A stretch of 64,000 nucleotides of DNA from Natronosalvus caseinilyticus (GTDB taxonomy: Archaea; Halobacteriota; Halobacteria; Halobacteriales; Natrialbaceae): assembly GCF_017357105.1 (NCBI RefSeq), contig NZ_CP071596.1, positions 1,736,001 through 1,800,000 on the forward strand. The letters are read 5' to 3'. The notes under the pieces are model-generated. The model was not told where the DNA came from, made no database searches, and worked only from the letters and a program-made list of their open reading frames with translations. Positions 17,867-26,987 of the stretch are shown piece by piece (position 1 is the first letter of the stretch; every line of letters begins with the position of its first letter). A program made the position numbers and the translations under genes.

Positions 17867-17886
17867 GGTATGTTTACACATGCCAT
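17865..17886. promoter_or_regulatory. Inverted repeat over the start of the winged-helix regulator
   Basis: ATGGTATGT (17865-17873) and ACATGCCAT (17878-17886) form a dyad with one mismatch and a TTAC centre. It covers the predicted start codon and reaches the TATA region of the gene read leftward from 17866. The place fits an autoregulatory operator; no binding data exist. Confidence 0.45.
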
Positions 17887-18062
17887 AGTATAGTACGTAT
17901 CGGTGTTCGTCTCCCTCGAGACGGAATGCGCGCCGTCTACTCAGTATCGCCTGAGCGTGCTGTTCGATACTCGAGCTCGGTTATGCTCCAGGGCTCGAGC
18001 GGTTCGGAACAGACAGCATTTCAATTCGCCTGTATCGGCTCCTACCGATCGCTCGTCCCGTA

Positions 18063-19121
18063 CTACGGCTTGGCTTCGAACACGAGATTCAGGGGCGTCT
18101 CGGCCGCACGGCGGAACCGGGTGAAACCGCCGTCGGTCACGGCTTCCCGAATACCGGTCTCGCCAGCCTGTGCGCCCAGCACGCGCTCGGCCTCCTGATC
18201 GAGTGCACACGGCGTGCAGATTAGCGTCGAGATCGAGTAGGCTGCCCGCCCCATCGGATTGAGGTTGTCTGCCACACGGTCGTTGGCGAACAGCTCGACG
18301 ATCATCCACGTGCCGTCGTCGGTGAGCGTGTTACGGACGTGCGCCGCCGCACCCACCGGATCTCCCATGTCGTGGAGGGCGTCGAACGTGGCTACGAAGT
18401 CGTACCTCGCGCCGTTGTACGACTTGGCCGTCGCCACCTCGAAGCTGACACGGTCGGCGACGCCGGCTTCCGCTGCTCGCTCGCGGGCTGCCGCGATCGA
18501 GGGTTCGTGGGGGTCGATGCCGACGAACGTCGACTCCGGGTACGCCTCGGCCATCAGGATGGTCGAGGCGCCGTGGCCACAGCCCACGTCGGCGACGCGC
18601 CCACCGTCCTGGAGCGTCGCGTCCACCCCCTCGAGCGCGGGAATCCAGTTGTCGACCAGATTGGCCGCGTACTGAGGCCGCCAGGAGTGCTCGATTGCGT
18701 GGAAGAGGTCCGCGTCGTGTTCGTGCCACCCCACGCCCTCGCCCGTGCGGAACGCCTCGACGAGCTGTGATTCGATCCTGGCCGCCGACAGGGCGACCTG
18801 GAAGTTTCCGACCATGAACGCCGGGCTGGTCTCGTCGGCGAGCACCGCGGCCTGCTCGGGGGTGAGGGTGTAGCGGTCCATCTCCGCATCGTAGGTGACG
18901 TACCCCCCGGCGGCCTGTGCGGGGAGCCACTCGCGGACGTACCGTTCCGCAGTATCCGTTTTCTCGGCCAGTTCGGCCGACGTGAGCGGCCCCACATCAG
19001 CGAGCGTCTCGTACAGGCCGAGTTCGTCGCCGATGACGACGAGTGGTGCGTGCGCTGTCGCTCCGAAGTCGGTTATCGCCGTCTGTACGTGCTGGTTCAA
19101 TCGTTCTTCGTCGAGTGTCAT
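18063..19121 (-). CDS. SAM-dependent methyltransferase with N-terminal winged-helix/dimer domain
   Basis: 352 residues from ATG 19121 (MTLDEERLNQHVQTAITDFG). The first ~100 residues are a helical winged-helix-like domain (GLYETLADVGPLTSAELAEKTDTAERYVREWL) as in O-methyltransferases of the Rv2258c type. Then SAM motif VADVGCGHGASTILMAEAYP, VGIDPHEPSIAAA, DFVATFDALHDMGDP and TDDGTWMIVELFANDR. Substrate unknown. It sits between two paralogous regulators, either of which may control it. Confidence 0.88.
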   Translation of the reverse strand: MTLDEERLNQHVQTAITDFGATAHAPLVVIGDELGLYETLADVGPLTSAELAEKTDTAERYVREWLPAQAAGGYVTYDAEMDRYTLTPEQAAVLADETSPAFMVGNFQVALSAARIESQLVEAFRTGEGVGWHEHDADLFHAIEHSWRPQYAANLVDNWIPALEGVDATLQDGGRVADVGCGHGASTILMAEAYPESTFVGIDPHEPSIAAARERAAEAGVADRVSFEVATAKSYNGARYDFVATFDALHDMGDPVGAAAHVRNTLTDDGTWMIVELFANDRVADNLNPMGRAAYSISTLICTPCALDQEAERVLGAQAGETGIREAVTDGGFTRFRRAAETPLNLVFEAKP

Positions 19122-19463
19122 GAGTGGTCGTCGTAGGTGTCGTCGGCTGGATTGCTGAGTGCGTTCGGTCGCCCGATTCTCACGTCCCACCCTCGAGGCG
19201 GCTCGACGGCGCCTTCGTGTGGGTACAGTCTCACTCGTCGATTCGCGTCAGCATGATGTTGCGGTGTTTACATCGATCACGGTGTCTTCGCTGACCACGG
19301 TGTGAACGATGAGCGATGGTGAGATGACGACCTCGTCAGCTGTGGATCAAGTCGCTGTGGCCAGGCCGGACGATCTCGAAACACTCGACCAACGATCAGC
19401 AGACCATTGGACACGGGCGTCTTACCCCATAGGTTAATATCATGTTATGAGTTACCAATAAAC
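19122..19463. other. Intergenic region between divergent methyltransferase and regulator
   Basis: About 340 bp. No gene is seen. The right end has GGTTAATAT (19432-19440), a TATA box about 27 bp before the ATG at 19464, again giving a leaderless start. The left end should hold the promoter of the methyltransferase, but no clear box was found. Confidence 0.5.
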
Positions 19464-20312
19464 ATGGAAACTGCACTCGAGGACGTCGCGTTTCTCGCGA
19501 ACTCGGAGAACCGCGTGGCAGTCTTGGAGTTCCTCGTCGAGGCACCGCACAGTCACGACGAGATCCGTGATCGGATCGGTGCATCGCGGGTGACGACCGC
19601 GCGCATTCTCCGAGAGTTCGAAGCGCGCAACTGGATCGCACGCTCGGGACAGGAGTGTACGGTGACACCGACCGGTGAATGGGTGTGTGACGAGCTCACG
19701 CGTTTGGTGGGCGAAATGGAGGCCGAACGTCGTCTGCGTGAACCGCTGCAGTGGCTGCCGTCCGACCTTCTGACGTTCGACGTCCGGCGCCTTCGCGACG
19801 CCGAACTCGTCGTTCTCGAGGAGAGTGACGCGACCGCCATCGTTCGACGAATACTCGAATTTCGCCGCTCTGGCGACCGGATTCGGGGCGTTACACGCAC
19901 GGTCGCCCCGGAGTTCATCGAAAACGACTGGAAATCGACCGTCCACGGGGACACGCACCTCGAAATGGTGATCACACCGGACGTCCTCGACGCCATCCGA
20001 ACCCATTCGACCTCCGCGAAGCAGTTGCGTGAGATGCTCGAGGAAACGGACGTCCACGTTTCCGTCTTCGACGACGTCCCGATCTCAGTCGGGATCGTCG
20101 ACGGCGCGGTTGGAATCGACCTCACCGACGAGCAGGGCGTCGTCAAAGGAGGGTTCGTCACCGAAGACGAGGCCGTCTATGAGTGGGCAGTCGACCTCTT
20201 CGAAGCGTGCCGTGACGAAGCGAACCCCGTGGATCCTGACGAGGTCGCGGCTGACCACTCGGTTGGCGCCAATCCTGCTCAGTCTCGAGAGCGAGACGGG
20301 CCCGCGTCGTAG
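19464..20312 (+). CDS. Winged-helix transcriptional regulator, paralogue of the 17042-17866 gene
   Basis: 282 residues from ATG 19464 (METALEDVAFLANSENRVAV), set by the TATA box 27 bp upstream. wHTH residues EIRDRIGASRVTTARILREFEARNWIAR align with the neighbouring regulator, including the N-terminus (METALEDVAFLA versus MDTALDEIDFLA) and LQWLPSDL versus WQWLPQEM. The C-terminal part (VFDDVPISVGIVDGAVGIDL) is the likely ligand domain but lacks the Cys cluster of its paralogue. Probably a local regulator of the methyltransferase block. Confidence 0.85.
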   Translation: METALEDVAFLANSENRVAVLEFLVEAPHSHDEIRDRIGASRVTTARILREFEARNWIARSGQECTVTPTGEWVCDELTRLVGEMEAERRLREPLQWLPSDLLTFDVRRLRDAELVVLEESDATAIVRRILEFRRSGDRIRGVTRTVAPEFIENDWKSTVHGDTHLEMVITPDVLDAIRTHSTSAKQLREMLEETDVHVSVFDDVPISVGIVDGAVGIDLTDEQGVVKGGFVTEDEAVYEWAVDLFEACRDEANPVDPDEVAADHSVGANPAQSRERDGPAS

Positions 20313-20635
20313 TCCGTCTCGCCGGGGTCGTCCACGGATCTCGCCGTCTTGCCGTGGGGGCCTCGCCCCATTCGCGCGTGTCGGAACCGCTCGAGCCCCT
20401 TCGAAAACGTTCGACCCAGCGCTGGCGTTGGGTGGCTCACCAGCTACCTGTAGACTCGACGAACCCCGTGACTGTGTCGCTTCTCCGACGTCGTGGAACT
20501 CGTCGAGGGCGAACGCTCGATGCGTCTCAGCCGTCAACTTCCGCGATCTGGTCAATGGGTGTTCCGAGGGGCCTGCGGTACCAGGTTACTGGGGGGTGAC
20601 GGTTCGACGGTACCGCGAGGTCCCGTTCGGTTCCG
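20313..20635. other. Intergenic region, nothing recognised
   Basis: About 320 bp of GC-rich DNA between a regulator gene and the end of a small minus-strand membrane-protein gene. Frames through it give Arg/Ser-rich, low-complexity products without family features. It may be degenerate sequence left by rearrangement. Confidence 0.4.
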
Positions 20636-20815
20636 TCACAGGGTTCGTGCGTGGAGCAAGAATCCGAGGGTGAACAGCACCGGAACGACGACGAGCAATC
20701 CGAAGAGGTACAGGAAGAGTACGTTCAGAAGCACCAACCCACTGTACGAAATTTCTCGCTTCCCGAGTGTATTCAGTGTACTGTACGCGATCTGGGTCCG
20801 TCCGAGCACCACCAT
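20636..20815 (-). CDS. Small membrane protein (59 aa)
   Basis: ATG at 20815, TGA at 20638-20636. The product starts MVVLGRTQIAYSTLNTLGKR and continues into a strongly hydrophobic stretch, LVLLNVLFLYLFGLLVVV and VLFTLGFLLHAR, i.e. one long or two short membrane helices. A TATA-like TTATCA lies about 30 bp upstream of the ATG. The other strand in this region gives only an acidic Gln/Glu-rich reading, as expected for the antisense of a Leu/Val-rich helix. No family recognised. Divergent from leuB. Confidence 0.6.
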   Translation of the reverse strand: MVVLGRTQIAYSTLNTLGKREISYSGLVLLNVLFLYLFGLLVVVPVLFTLGFLLHARTL

Positions 20816-20970
20816 GACGCAGATACTCGAATGCGAGTATGATAACCTTTCTGGCTATTCGTGTTTCCGGGAGTGTGCGATATATTGATATATGACCGCT
20901 CGTCGAGGACTAGGACTGGCAAATATACCGCTTTCGATACCCTCTTTGAGCTTCCACGACGAGCGCGAGC

Positions 20971-21951
20971 ATGACCCACGACATCGCCGTCGTCCCAGGC
21001 GACGGAATCGGCCAGGAAGTGACGCCGGCGGCGCTCGAGGTGCTCGAGTCACTGGACATCGATTTCTCGTTTCACGAGGCGGCGGCGGGCGACGCCGTGA
21101 AGGCCGAAACCGGCGAGGCACTTCCCCAGGAGACCTACGATCTCGTCGCCTCGAGCGACGCGACGCTCTTCGGTGCCGCGGGCGAAACCGCTGCGGACGT
21201 GATCCTTCCGTTGCGCGAGGCCGTCGACTCGTTCGTCAACGTGCGGCCCGCCAGGGCCTACCCCGGCGTCGACGCGGTTCGGCCGGAGACGGACCTCGTC
21301 TTCCTCCGTGAGAACACCGAGGGAGTTTACTCGGGCCACGAAACCCGGCTGAGCGACGACCTCTCGACGCTGACGCGCGTGGTGACCGACTCGGCCTCGC
21401 GGCGACTCGCCGCGTTCGCCTGCGAGTTCGTCGACGATCGCGGCCTCGACGAATTCACGGTCGTCCACAAGGCGAACGTCATGCGCGAAACCGACGGTCG
21501 GTTTCGCGACGCGGTCGTCGACGTAGCCGACGCCCGTGGCGTCGAAACCAGGGAGGTGCTCATGGACGCCTTCGCCACCCACGTCTGTCTCGACCCGACG
21601 CAGTTCGACGTGGTCGTCTGTCCGAACCTCGCGGGCGACGTGCTCTCGGACCTCGCGGCCGGGCTCGTCGGCGGTCTCGGCTTACTCCCGAGCGCGAACA
21701 TCGGTCCCGACCGAGCGCTCTTCGAGCCGGTCCACGGCACTGCGCCCGACATCGCCGGCCAGGGCATCGCTAACCCCGCCGCCGCCATCCTCTCGGCGGC
21801 GATGTTGCTCGAGTACCTCGGCCACGAGGACGAGGGCGCGGCCGTCCGGGAGGCCGTCGAGGATGTGCTCGAGAACGGCCCACGGACGGGTGACCTCGGC
21901 GGCGACGCCTCGACAGACGAGGTGACGGCGGCAGTTATCGATCGACTGTAG
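20971..21951 (+). CDS. leuB: 3-isopropylmalate dehydrogenase
   Basis: 326 residues. Oxidative decarboxylation of 3-isopropylmalate with NAD+. Motifs: [23 protein letters not shown] at the start, substrate Arg cluster in [17 protein letters not shown], catalytic Lys in [14 protein letters not shown], metal-site Asp in [18 protein letters not shown], and GSAP-type adenine loop [24 protein letters not shown]-like AAATATA at 20922-20928 precedes a short leader. In many haloarchaea the gene is close to leuCD; here the accessory block separates them. Confidence 0.96.
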   Translation: MTHDIAVVPGDGIGQEVTPAALEVLESLDIDFSFHEAAAGDAVKAETGEALPQETYDLVASSDATLFGAAGETAADVILPLREAVDSFVNVRPARAYPGVDAVRPETDLVFLRENTEGVYSGHETRLSDDLSTLTRVVTDSASRRLAAFACEFVDDRGLDEFTVVHKANVMRETDGRFRDAVVDVADARGVETREVLMDAFATHVCLDPTQFDVVVCPNLAGDVLSDLAAGLVGGLGLLPSANIGPDRALFEPVHGTAPDIAGQGIANPAAAILSAAMLLEYLGHEDEGAAVREAVEDVLENGPRTGDLGGDASTDEVTAAVIDRL

Positions 21952-21999
21952 GCAGTTTTGACTCCTTTTGATTGAATGTGATTGATTCAGGGAAAGATA

Positions 22000-22008
22000 T
22001 TTATATTA
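22000..22008 (+). promoter_or_regulatory. TATA box of the first ABC importer, with upstream dyad
   Basis: TTTATATTA is 27-35 bp before ATG 22035, preceded by purine-rich GGGAAAGA (BRE-like). Ten bases further up is the dyad TGAAT (21973-21977)/ATTCA (21985-21989), whose position just upstream of BRE/TATA would suit an activator such as a sugar-responsive regulator. The regulator is unknown. Confidence 0.65.
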
Positions 22009-22034
22009 CTATTCCGAATGTGTGATCGGAACGC

Positions 22035-23630
22035 ATGGATAACAATCGCAACCAATCACAATCCGATGGAAACAATCATTCTCACTCTCGGCGTCGAGTT
22101 CTTGAGATGACCGGTGCCGTCGGCGCTGCTGGTATAACCAGCCTTGCAGGGTGTCTCAGTAATATCACTGGCGGCAACGGCGGTGGTTCCGTCTCGGAAG
22201 ACGATGAATTCCAGAGCGAACTCGAGAAGTTGAACCTCGCGGAAAATTGGCGCGAGCGGCGGCTGACCAGCTTCGACGAGTGGCCGGAGGACGTTCGCTC
22301 TCAGTTCCCCGATCCGGATCAGGGCGGCGTCGTTGATGCGTGGGCCTCGAGTGAAGCAGTGCAGCAAGGCCCGTGGTCGCCACCGGACAACTGGGAGGAT
22401 ACCATTGCGAGCGACGTCGATCAACTCGAGATCATCAACTTCGGTGGTCTCGGTGGTGATCCGGCGACGGCAGCCACTTATGCTGCCTTCGAGCGTGAGA
22501 CTGGAATCGAGATCGTTCCACAGGAGATCGCTGCGACACAGGCACTCACCAAACAGCAGACGTTCCTCTCTCAGGGGAGTAACGAACCGGCAATCTTCCA
22601 GGTGACAACGCCCACGTCGTACTCGACGTTCATTCAGGCCGGCTACCTGGAACCGATCGACGAACTCATGCCTGAAGATGAGATGTGGGAGCCCTACCCG
22701 GACTACATCCAGGAGGCATTCACCAGCGACATCGGGCCCGACGAAGGCGACCACCTCTACGGTGCGCCGGGTATTCGCTGGAATACGTTCATGCATATCC
22801 GAAAAGACTTGCTCGAGGAACAGGGGATCGACCCCCAGCGAGTTCAGGGTGAATACACGTGGGAAGACGTCGATATGGTCGCCCAGGAGTTTCAGGACAC
22901 CGATATCGAGGGATACGCCTACTGGGGTAATCAGTGGAACTACGTGATCAAGAACCACAAGGAGATGATCTACCAGCAGGGCGCAAACCTCGTTCAGGAC
23001 GACGGGACTGTCCGCGTGGACACCGACGAATCCGCTCGAGCCCTCGAGCGGATGGTCCACCTGAAAGAGGAAGGACTCGTCTCGGACGCCGTCACCAGTT
23101 ACAACGAGGGGACCCTCAACGACCTGCTCGTCAACGGCGACCTCGCGATGCACTCCTCGATGGGGTCGCAGGTCAGCCGCGTCATCAACGCCGGTCTCGA
23201 ACCGGGCGAGGAGTACATCGTCGCGCTTCACCCGAAAGCGAGCGAGGGCCCCGATCCGCAGCAGAACGGGCTGGGCCACCTGAACAACGTCAGCATCAAC
23301 CGGTACGCGGATCCGGCCAAGAAGGTAGCTGCTGCTCTGTACATGGACTGCCGGTTTAGCTACGAGAGCCAGTGGTGGGAGTACACCTACGAGGCGAACG
23401 ATTCCTACATGAATCCGGTCTACGAGGACGCCGCCGAACTAGGATCAGTGCCGTTCAACGACATTCGTATGGAGGCCGCGAACAACATCGACAACGACTA
23501 CTTCCCGGCTTCGAAGGAGATTCTCGAGGCACACGCGGACGAACTTAAAGCCGCGATCGGGGGCGATAAAAGCGTTGACGATGCGCTGTCCGCCTCTCAA
23601 GAGAATATCGATATCATCCTGGACCAGTAG
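22035..23630 (+). CDS. ABC importer, sugar-type solute-binding lipoprotein
   Basis: 531 residues. N-terminus has a twin-arginine signal with lipobox (SRRRVLEMTGAVGAAGITSLAGC), so it should be exported folded and anchored by the lipidated Cys. The following family-1 binding-protein body shows FERETGIEIVPQEIAATQAL and YLEPIDELMPEDEMW, and is longer than the usual ~420 residues. First gene of an SBP-permease-permease-ATPase set. The substrate is not deducible; neighbouring fructose genes suggest a carbohydrate. Confidence 0.93.
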   Translation: MDNNRNQSQSDGNNHSHSRRRVLEMTGAVGAAGITSLAGCLSNITGGNGGGSVSEDDEFQSELEKLNLAENWRERRLTSFDEWPEDVRSQFPDPDQGGVVDAWASSEAVQQGPWSPPDNWEDTIASDVDQLEIINFGGLGGDPATAATYAAFERETGIEIVPQEIAATQALTKQQTFLSQGSNEPAIFQVTTPTSYSTFIQAGYLEPIDELMPEDEMWEPYPDYIQEAFTSDIGPDEGDHLYGAPGIRWNTFMHIRKDLLEEQGIDPQRVQGEYTWEDVDMVAQEFQDTDIEGYAYWGNQWNYVIKNHKEMIYQQGANLVQDDGTVRVDTDESARALERMVHLKEEGLVSDAVTSYNEGTLNDLLVNGDLAMHSSMGSQVSRVINAGLEPGEEYIVALHPKASEGPDPQQNGLGHLNNVSINRYADPAKKVAAALYMDCRFSYESQWWEYTYEANDSYMNPVYEDAAELGSVPFNDIRMEAANNIDNDYFPASKEILEAHADELKAAIGGDKSVDDALSASQENIDIILDQ

Positions 23631-23662
23631 CACTGCCGTCGATTCCCACGCCATTTTCAATT

Positions 23663-24592
23663 ATGTCAACAAACAAATTCGGACGTGAATCGGGTATACG
23701 AAACACGATCGCCGAGTTCGTCAATCGCTACTTTACGGCGATCATGCTCGGCCCCGCCCTCGTCGCCATCTTCGTGGTCTTCATCTACCCGGTATTGTAC
23801 CTCATCTGGCAATCGCTATTCAGGACGACCCTGGCTACCGGCGGGTACGTACAGGAGTTTGTCTTCCTCGACAACTTCAGGTACGTCCTCACAAGAGGTC
23901 GCTTCGTCGATAACCTGAAGAATTCCCTCTACTACTCGTTCGGGTCGCTAACGATATCGGTCTGTGGCGGACTACTCCTCGCACTCGCTGTCAATCACGT
24001 GAAGCGGGAGTGGCTTCGGACGTCGTACTCGACGTTACTGCTGATCTCGTGGGCGTCACCGCTCGTCGTCAGTGCACTAATCTGGCGCTGGATGTTCAAC
24101 GCGGATCTCGGCCTGATCAACATGATCCTCACCGATCTGGGCTTTTCGGAGATCTTGTGGCTCGCCGATCCGACCTGGGCGATGATCTCGGTGACGTTCG
24201 TCGATGGCTGGGTGCGGACACCGTTCGCGATGATCGTGTTCCTGGCCGGTCTGCAGGCAATTCCTCAGCACATGTACGACGCGGCGAAGATGGACGGGGC
24301 GACTTCGTTTCAGGCGTTTCGAAACGTCACGATCCCGTACCTGCTTCCATCGTTCGCAATCGTGATCCTGATCAACTGGATGTTCTCGTTTCGCGCGTTC
24401 GGCGTCATCTGGGGACTCACTCAGGGCGGTCCGGGGAACTCGACGCACGTACTCGCGACGTGGATCTATCGGGATGGCATCGTCAACTTCAATCTCGGCA
24501 CCGGATCAGCGACCTCCGTCATCCTCGTACTGATCACGCTCGCGGTCGCTGCGTTCGTCGTGACGAAGATCATGGTCAACGTGGAGGAATAA
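23663..24592 (+). CDS. ABC importer permease, MalF type
   Basis: 309 residues, six predicted membrane helices (first: FTAIMLGPALVAIFVVFIYPVLYLI). The cytoplasmic EAA loop that contacts the ATPase is DAAKMDGATSFQAFRNVTIP. Starts 32 bp after the binding-protein gene and is followed 4 bp later by the second permease. Works as heterodimer with 24597-25478. Confidence 0.94.
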   Translation: MSTNKFGRESGIRNTIAEFVNRYFTAIMLGPALVAIFVVFIYPVLYLIWQSLFRTTLATGGYVQEFVFLDNFRYVLTRGRFVDNLKNSLYYSFGSLTISVCGGLLLALAVNHVKREWLRTSYSTLLLISWASPLVVSALIWRWMFNADLGLINMILTDLGFSEILWLADPTWAMISVTFVDGWVRTPFAMIVFLAGLQAIPQHMYDAAKMDGATSFQAFRNVTIPYLLPSFAIVILINWMFSFRAFGVIWGLTQGGPGNSTHVLATWIYRDGIVNFNLGTGSATSVILVLITLAVAAFVVTKIMVNVEE

Positions 24593-24596
24593 CGCT

Positions 24597-25478
24597 ATGG
24601 CATCGAAACAAATCGAAGGCAATCGGCTGTTGGATTACTCGACTCGAAAACGCATCTGGGAGGTCCTCGAGGGACCTGCGGTAGTCCACCTCGTCGTCGC
24701 GATGGGGCTCGTGATGGTTCTCACGCCCATCGTCTGGACGGTTCTCACGTCGATTCAGACCGATCACGGGGCGCGACAGGTGGCGTACCTCCCCCAGGAG
24801 GTGACCTTCACCACGCTGTACAACGTCCTGGTCACCGAGCAGTTCTACCTGGCGATATACAACACGCTCATCATCGCGTCGGTGACGACAATTATCACCG
24901 TCGGACTCGGAACCCCGGCGGGCTACGTGTTCAGCCGGTACCGGTTTCCGTTCGACACGTACGTGTTCATCGCGGTGATCGCCGCTCGGCTATTCCCGCC
25001 GATTGGGTTGTTGATCCCGTACTTCCAGATCATCGACTCGATGGGGCTGCTCAACACGAAAATGGGGATCATCTTCGCGAACGTCTATCTGTGGCTCCCG
25101 CTGGTCATCTACATGATGCGGAACTTCTTCATGTCGATCCCGAAGGCGATCGACGAGTCCGCACGAGTGGACGGCTGCACCAAGTTCCAGTCGTTTCGAA
25201 AGGTGATCTTTCCGCTTGCGCTACCGGGATTCGCCGCGAGTGCTATTCTCACCTTCCTGTTTTCCTGGCGGGAGTTCCTCTTCGCGTTCATGGTCAGCGC
25301 GGATCGCAGTTCGATGCCGGTCTCGGTCGGGGCGTACCGGTTCATCGGGGACCAGACGACGCTCTGGGCTTCCCTGTCGGCCGCCAGCGTCCTCGCGATG
25401 CTCCCGACCGTACTCATCATCATCTTCTTCCACCGGTACATCGTGAGCGGCCTCACTTCGGGGGCGGTGAAGGGATGA
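24597..25478 (+). CDS. ABC importer permease, MalG type
   Basis: 293 residues with six membrane helices (VVHLVVAMGLVMVLTPIVWTV first) and the EAA loop DESARVDGCTKFQSFRKVIF. C-terminus YIVSGLTSGAVKG is the usual MalG ending. The stop overlaps an ATG (ATGA) that opens a 40-codon frame (25475-25597) of no family likeness, before the ATPase gene. Confidence 0.94.
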   Translation: MASKQIEGNRLLDYSTRKRIWEVLEGPAVVHLVVAMGLVMVLTPIVWTVLTSIQTDHGARQVAYLPQEVTFTTLYNVLVTEQFYLAIYNTLIIASVTTIITVGLGTPAGYVFSRYRFPFDTYVFIAVIAARLFPPIGLLIPYFQIIDSMGLLNTKMGIIFANVYLWLPLVIYMMRNFFMSIPKAIDESARVDGCTKFQSFRKVIFPLALPGFAASAILTFLFSWREFLFAFMVSADRSSMPVSVGAYRFIGDQTTLWASLSAASVLAMLPTVLIIIFFHRYIVSGLTSGAVKG

Positions 25479-25619
25479 TGCGACTCGTCTCCACTCATCG
25501 TCGACTCGCTCGCGACCGGCTGGCGGGTGCGATTGTACGCTCGTCTGGCAACTCGCGGAACGCCGGATCGATACGATTCGAACGCACGAAACCGTAACCA
25601 AAAACGACTTTCAACACAC

Positions 25620-26795
25620 ATGGCACAAACAACGCACTCTCGATCGGAAACGGAACGAAACACTCACGTCGAAATCGACGACCTGCTCAAGATTTACCAG
25701 GACGACGACGACCCGGTAACCGCAGTCGAAAACCTCTCGCTCGAGATCAAGGAAGAGGAGTTCCTCGTCCTCGTCGGTCCGTCTGGCTGCGGGAAGACGA
25801 CGACGCTTCGGTGCGTCGCCGGACTCGAGACGACGACGGAGGGAAAGATTGTCATCGACGGCGAGGACGTCACCGGACTGGATCCCCGCCAACGGGACGT
25901 GGCGATGGTGTTCCAGAACTACGCGCTGTATCCGCACAAGACCGTCCGGGAGAACCTCGCGTTCCCGCTTCAGATTCGCAACGTCGCAAACGATGAGGTC
26001 GAGGAACGCGTCGCCGAAACCGCGGAGATTCTCAGCATCACGGAACTGCTCGACCGCAAACCGAAGGACCTCTCTGGCGGCCAGCAACAGCGGGTCGCGC
26101 TCGGGCGAGCGATCATCCGGAACGCATCGGTGTTCCTTTTCGACGAACCGTTGTCGAACCTGGACGCCAAACTCAGAGCGCAGATGCGGACGGAACTGAA
26201 TAAGCTGCACAAGAAAATCGGGAAGACGACGATATACGTAACTCACGATCAAGCGGAGGCGATGATGCTCGGCGATCGCATCGCTGTCCTCAATCTCGGC
26301 GAACTTCAGCAGGTCGGCACGCCAGAGGAGATTTACGACGAACCAGCGAACCGGTTCGTCGCCGGATTCATCGGTGAACCAGCGATGAATTTCCTCCCGA
26401 TCGACGTCCGGAAAGCTGGCGATCGGTGGGTCGTCGACTCCGACCTGTTCGAACTGGACGTCCCCGAATCGTTTGCGAACAGGTATCCTCTCTCTGAGTG
26501 GGCGGAGTTGGACCTGACTCTCGGCGTCAGGCCGGAGAGCTTTCACGATGCGGCACTTGCCACCGGCGAACACACCGAAAGCGACACGTTCACCACCTAC
26601 GTCAAAGTGATCGAACCGGTGGGCGCGGACAAGTACGTCACGTTCACCGACGTCGACAGGGAGAGCGATGCCGAATTTACGGCTCGGATCGACTCGGAAT
26701 CAGAGGCAACCGAGGAGCGATCACTCGAAATAGTCGCCGATCTCGAGGATATGCACGTGTTCAACGATCGGACCGGAAAAAACTTGACACGATAG
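25620..26795 (+). CDS. ABC importer ATPase, MalK/UgpC type
   Basis: 391 residues from ATG 25620. Walker A GPSGCGKTTTLRCVAG, Q-loop MVFQNYALYPHKTVREN, signature LSGGQQQRVALGRAI, Walker B VFLFDEPLSNLDAKLR, H-loop YVTHDQAEAM, followed by the C-terminal TOBE/OB region (FIGEPAMNFLPIDVR). N-terminal 25 residues are an added polar stretch. Energises the two permeases upstream. Confidence 0.95.
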   Translation: MAQTTHSRSETERNTHVEIDDLLKIYQDDDDPVTAVENLSLEIKEEEFLVLVGPSGCGKTTTLRCVAGLETTTEGKIVIDGEDVTGLDPRQRDVAMVFQNYALYPHKTVRENLAFPLQIRNVANDEVEERVAETAEILSITELLDRKPKDLSGGQQQRVALGRAIIRNASVFLFDEPLSNLDAKLRAQMRTELNKLHKKIGKTTIYVTHDQAEAMMLGDRIAVLNLGELQQVGTPEEIYDEPANRFVAGFIGEPAMNFLPIDVRKAGDRWVVDSDLFELDVPESFANRYPLSEWAELDLTLGVRPESFHDAALATGEHTESDTFTTYVKVIEPVGADKYVTFTDVDRESDAEFTARIDSESEATEERSLEIVADLEDMHVFNDRTGKNLTR

Positions 26796-26987
26796 GTGAT
26801 CGACAATACAAACGGCTAAGTTCAATCGCTACAAACGTCACCGGAACCGACCGGCTTCGATGAGACCGGCCGAAGTGAATCCTGGTCTCGTGCGCACCGG
26901 ATCCCACGAAATCGAGACTGGAGGAAGAGCCGAACCGTTTACCGATCGCGCGTGACCCGTTTGCACCGCCGGAAGGGACCGCCCGAC

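Noticed and set aside
20651-20842. Plus-strand acidic Gln/Glu-rich frame
   Set aside because: It is the antisense of the Leu/Val-rich membrane helix at 20636-20815, which explains its composition.
25475-25597. 40-codon frame after the first MalG-type permease as a protein gene
   Set aside because: Only the ATGA overlap supports it; Arg/Ser-rich with no homology. Kept as part of the mini-ORF observation, not as a gene.
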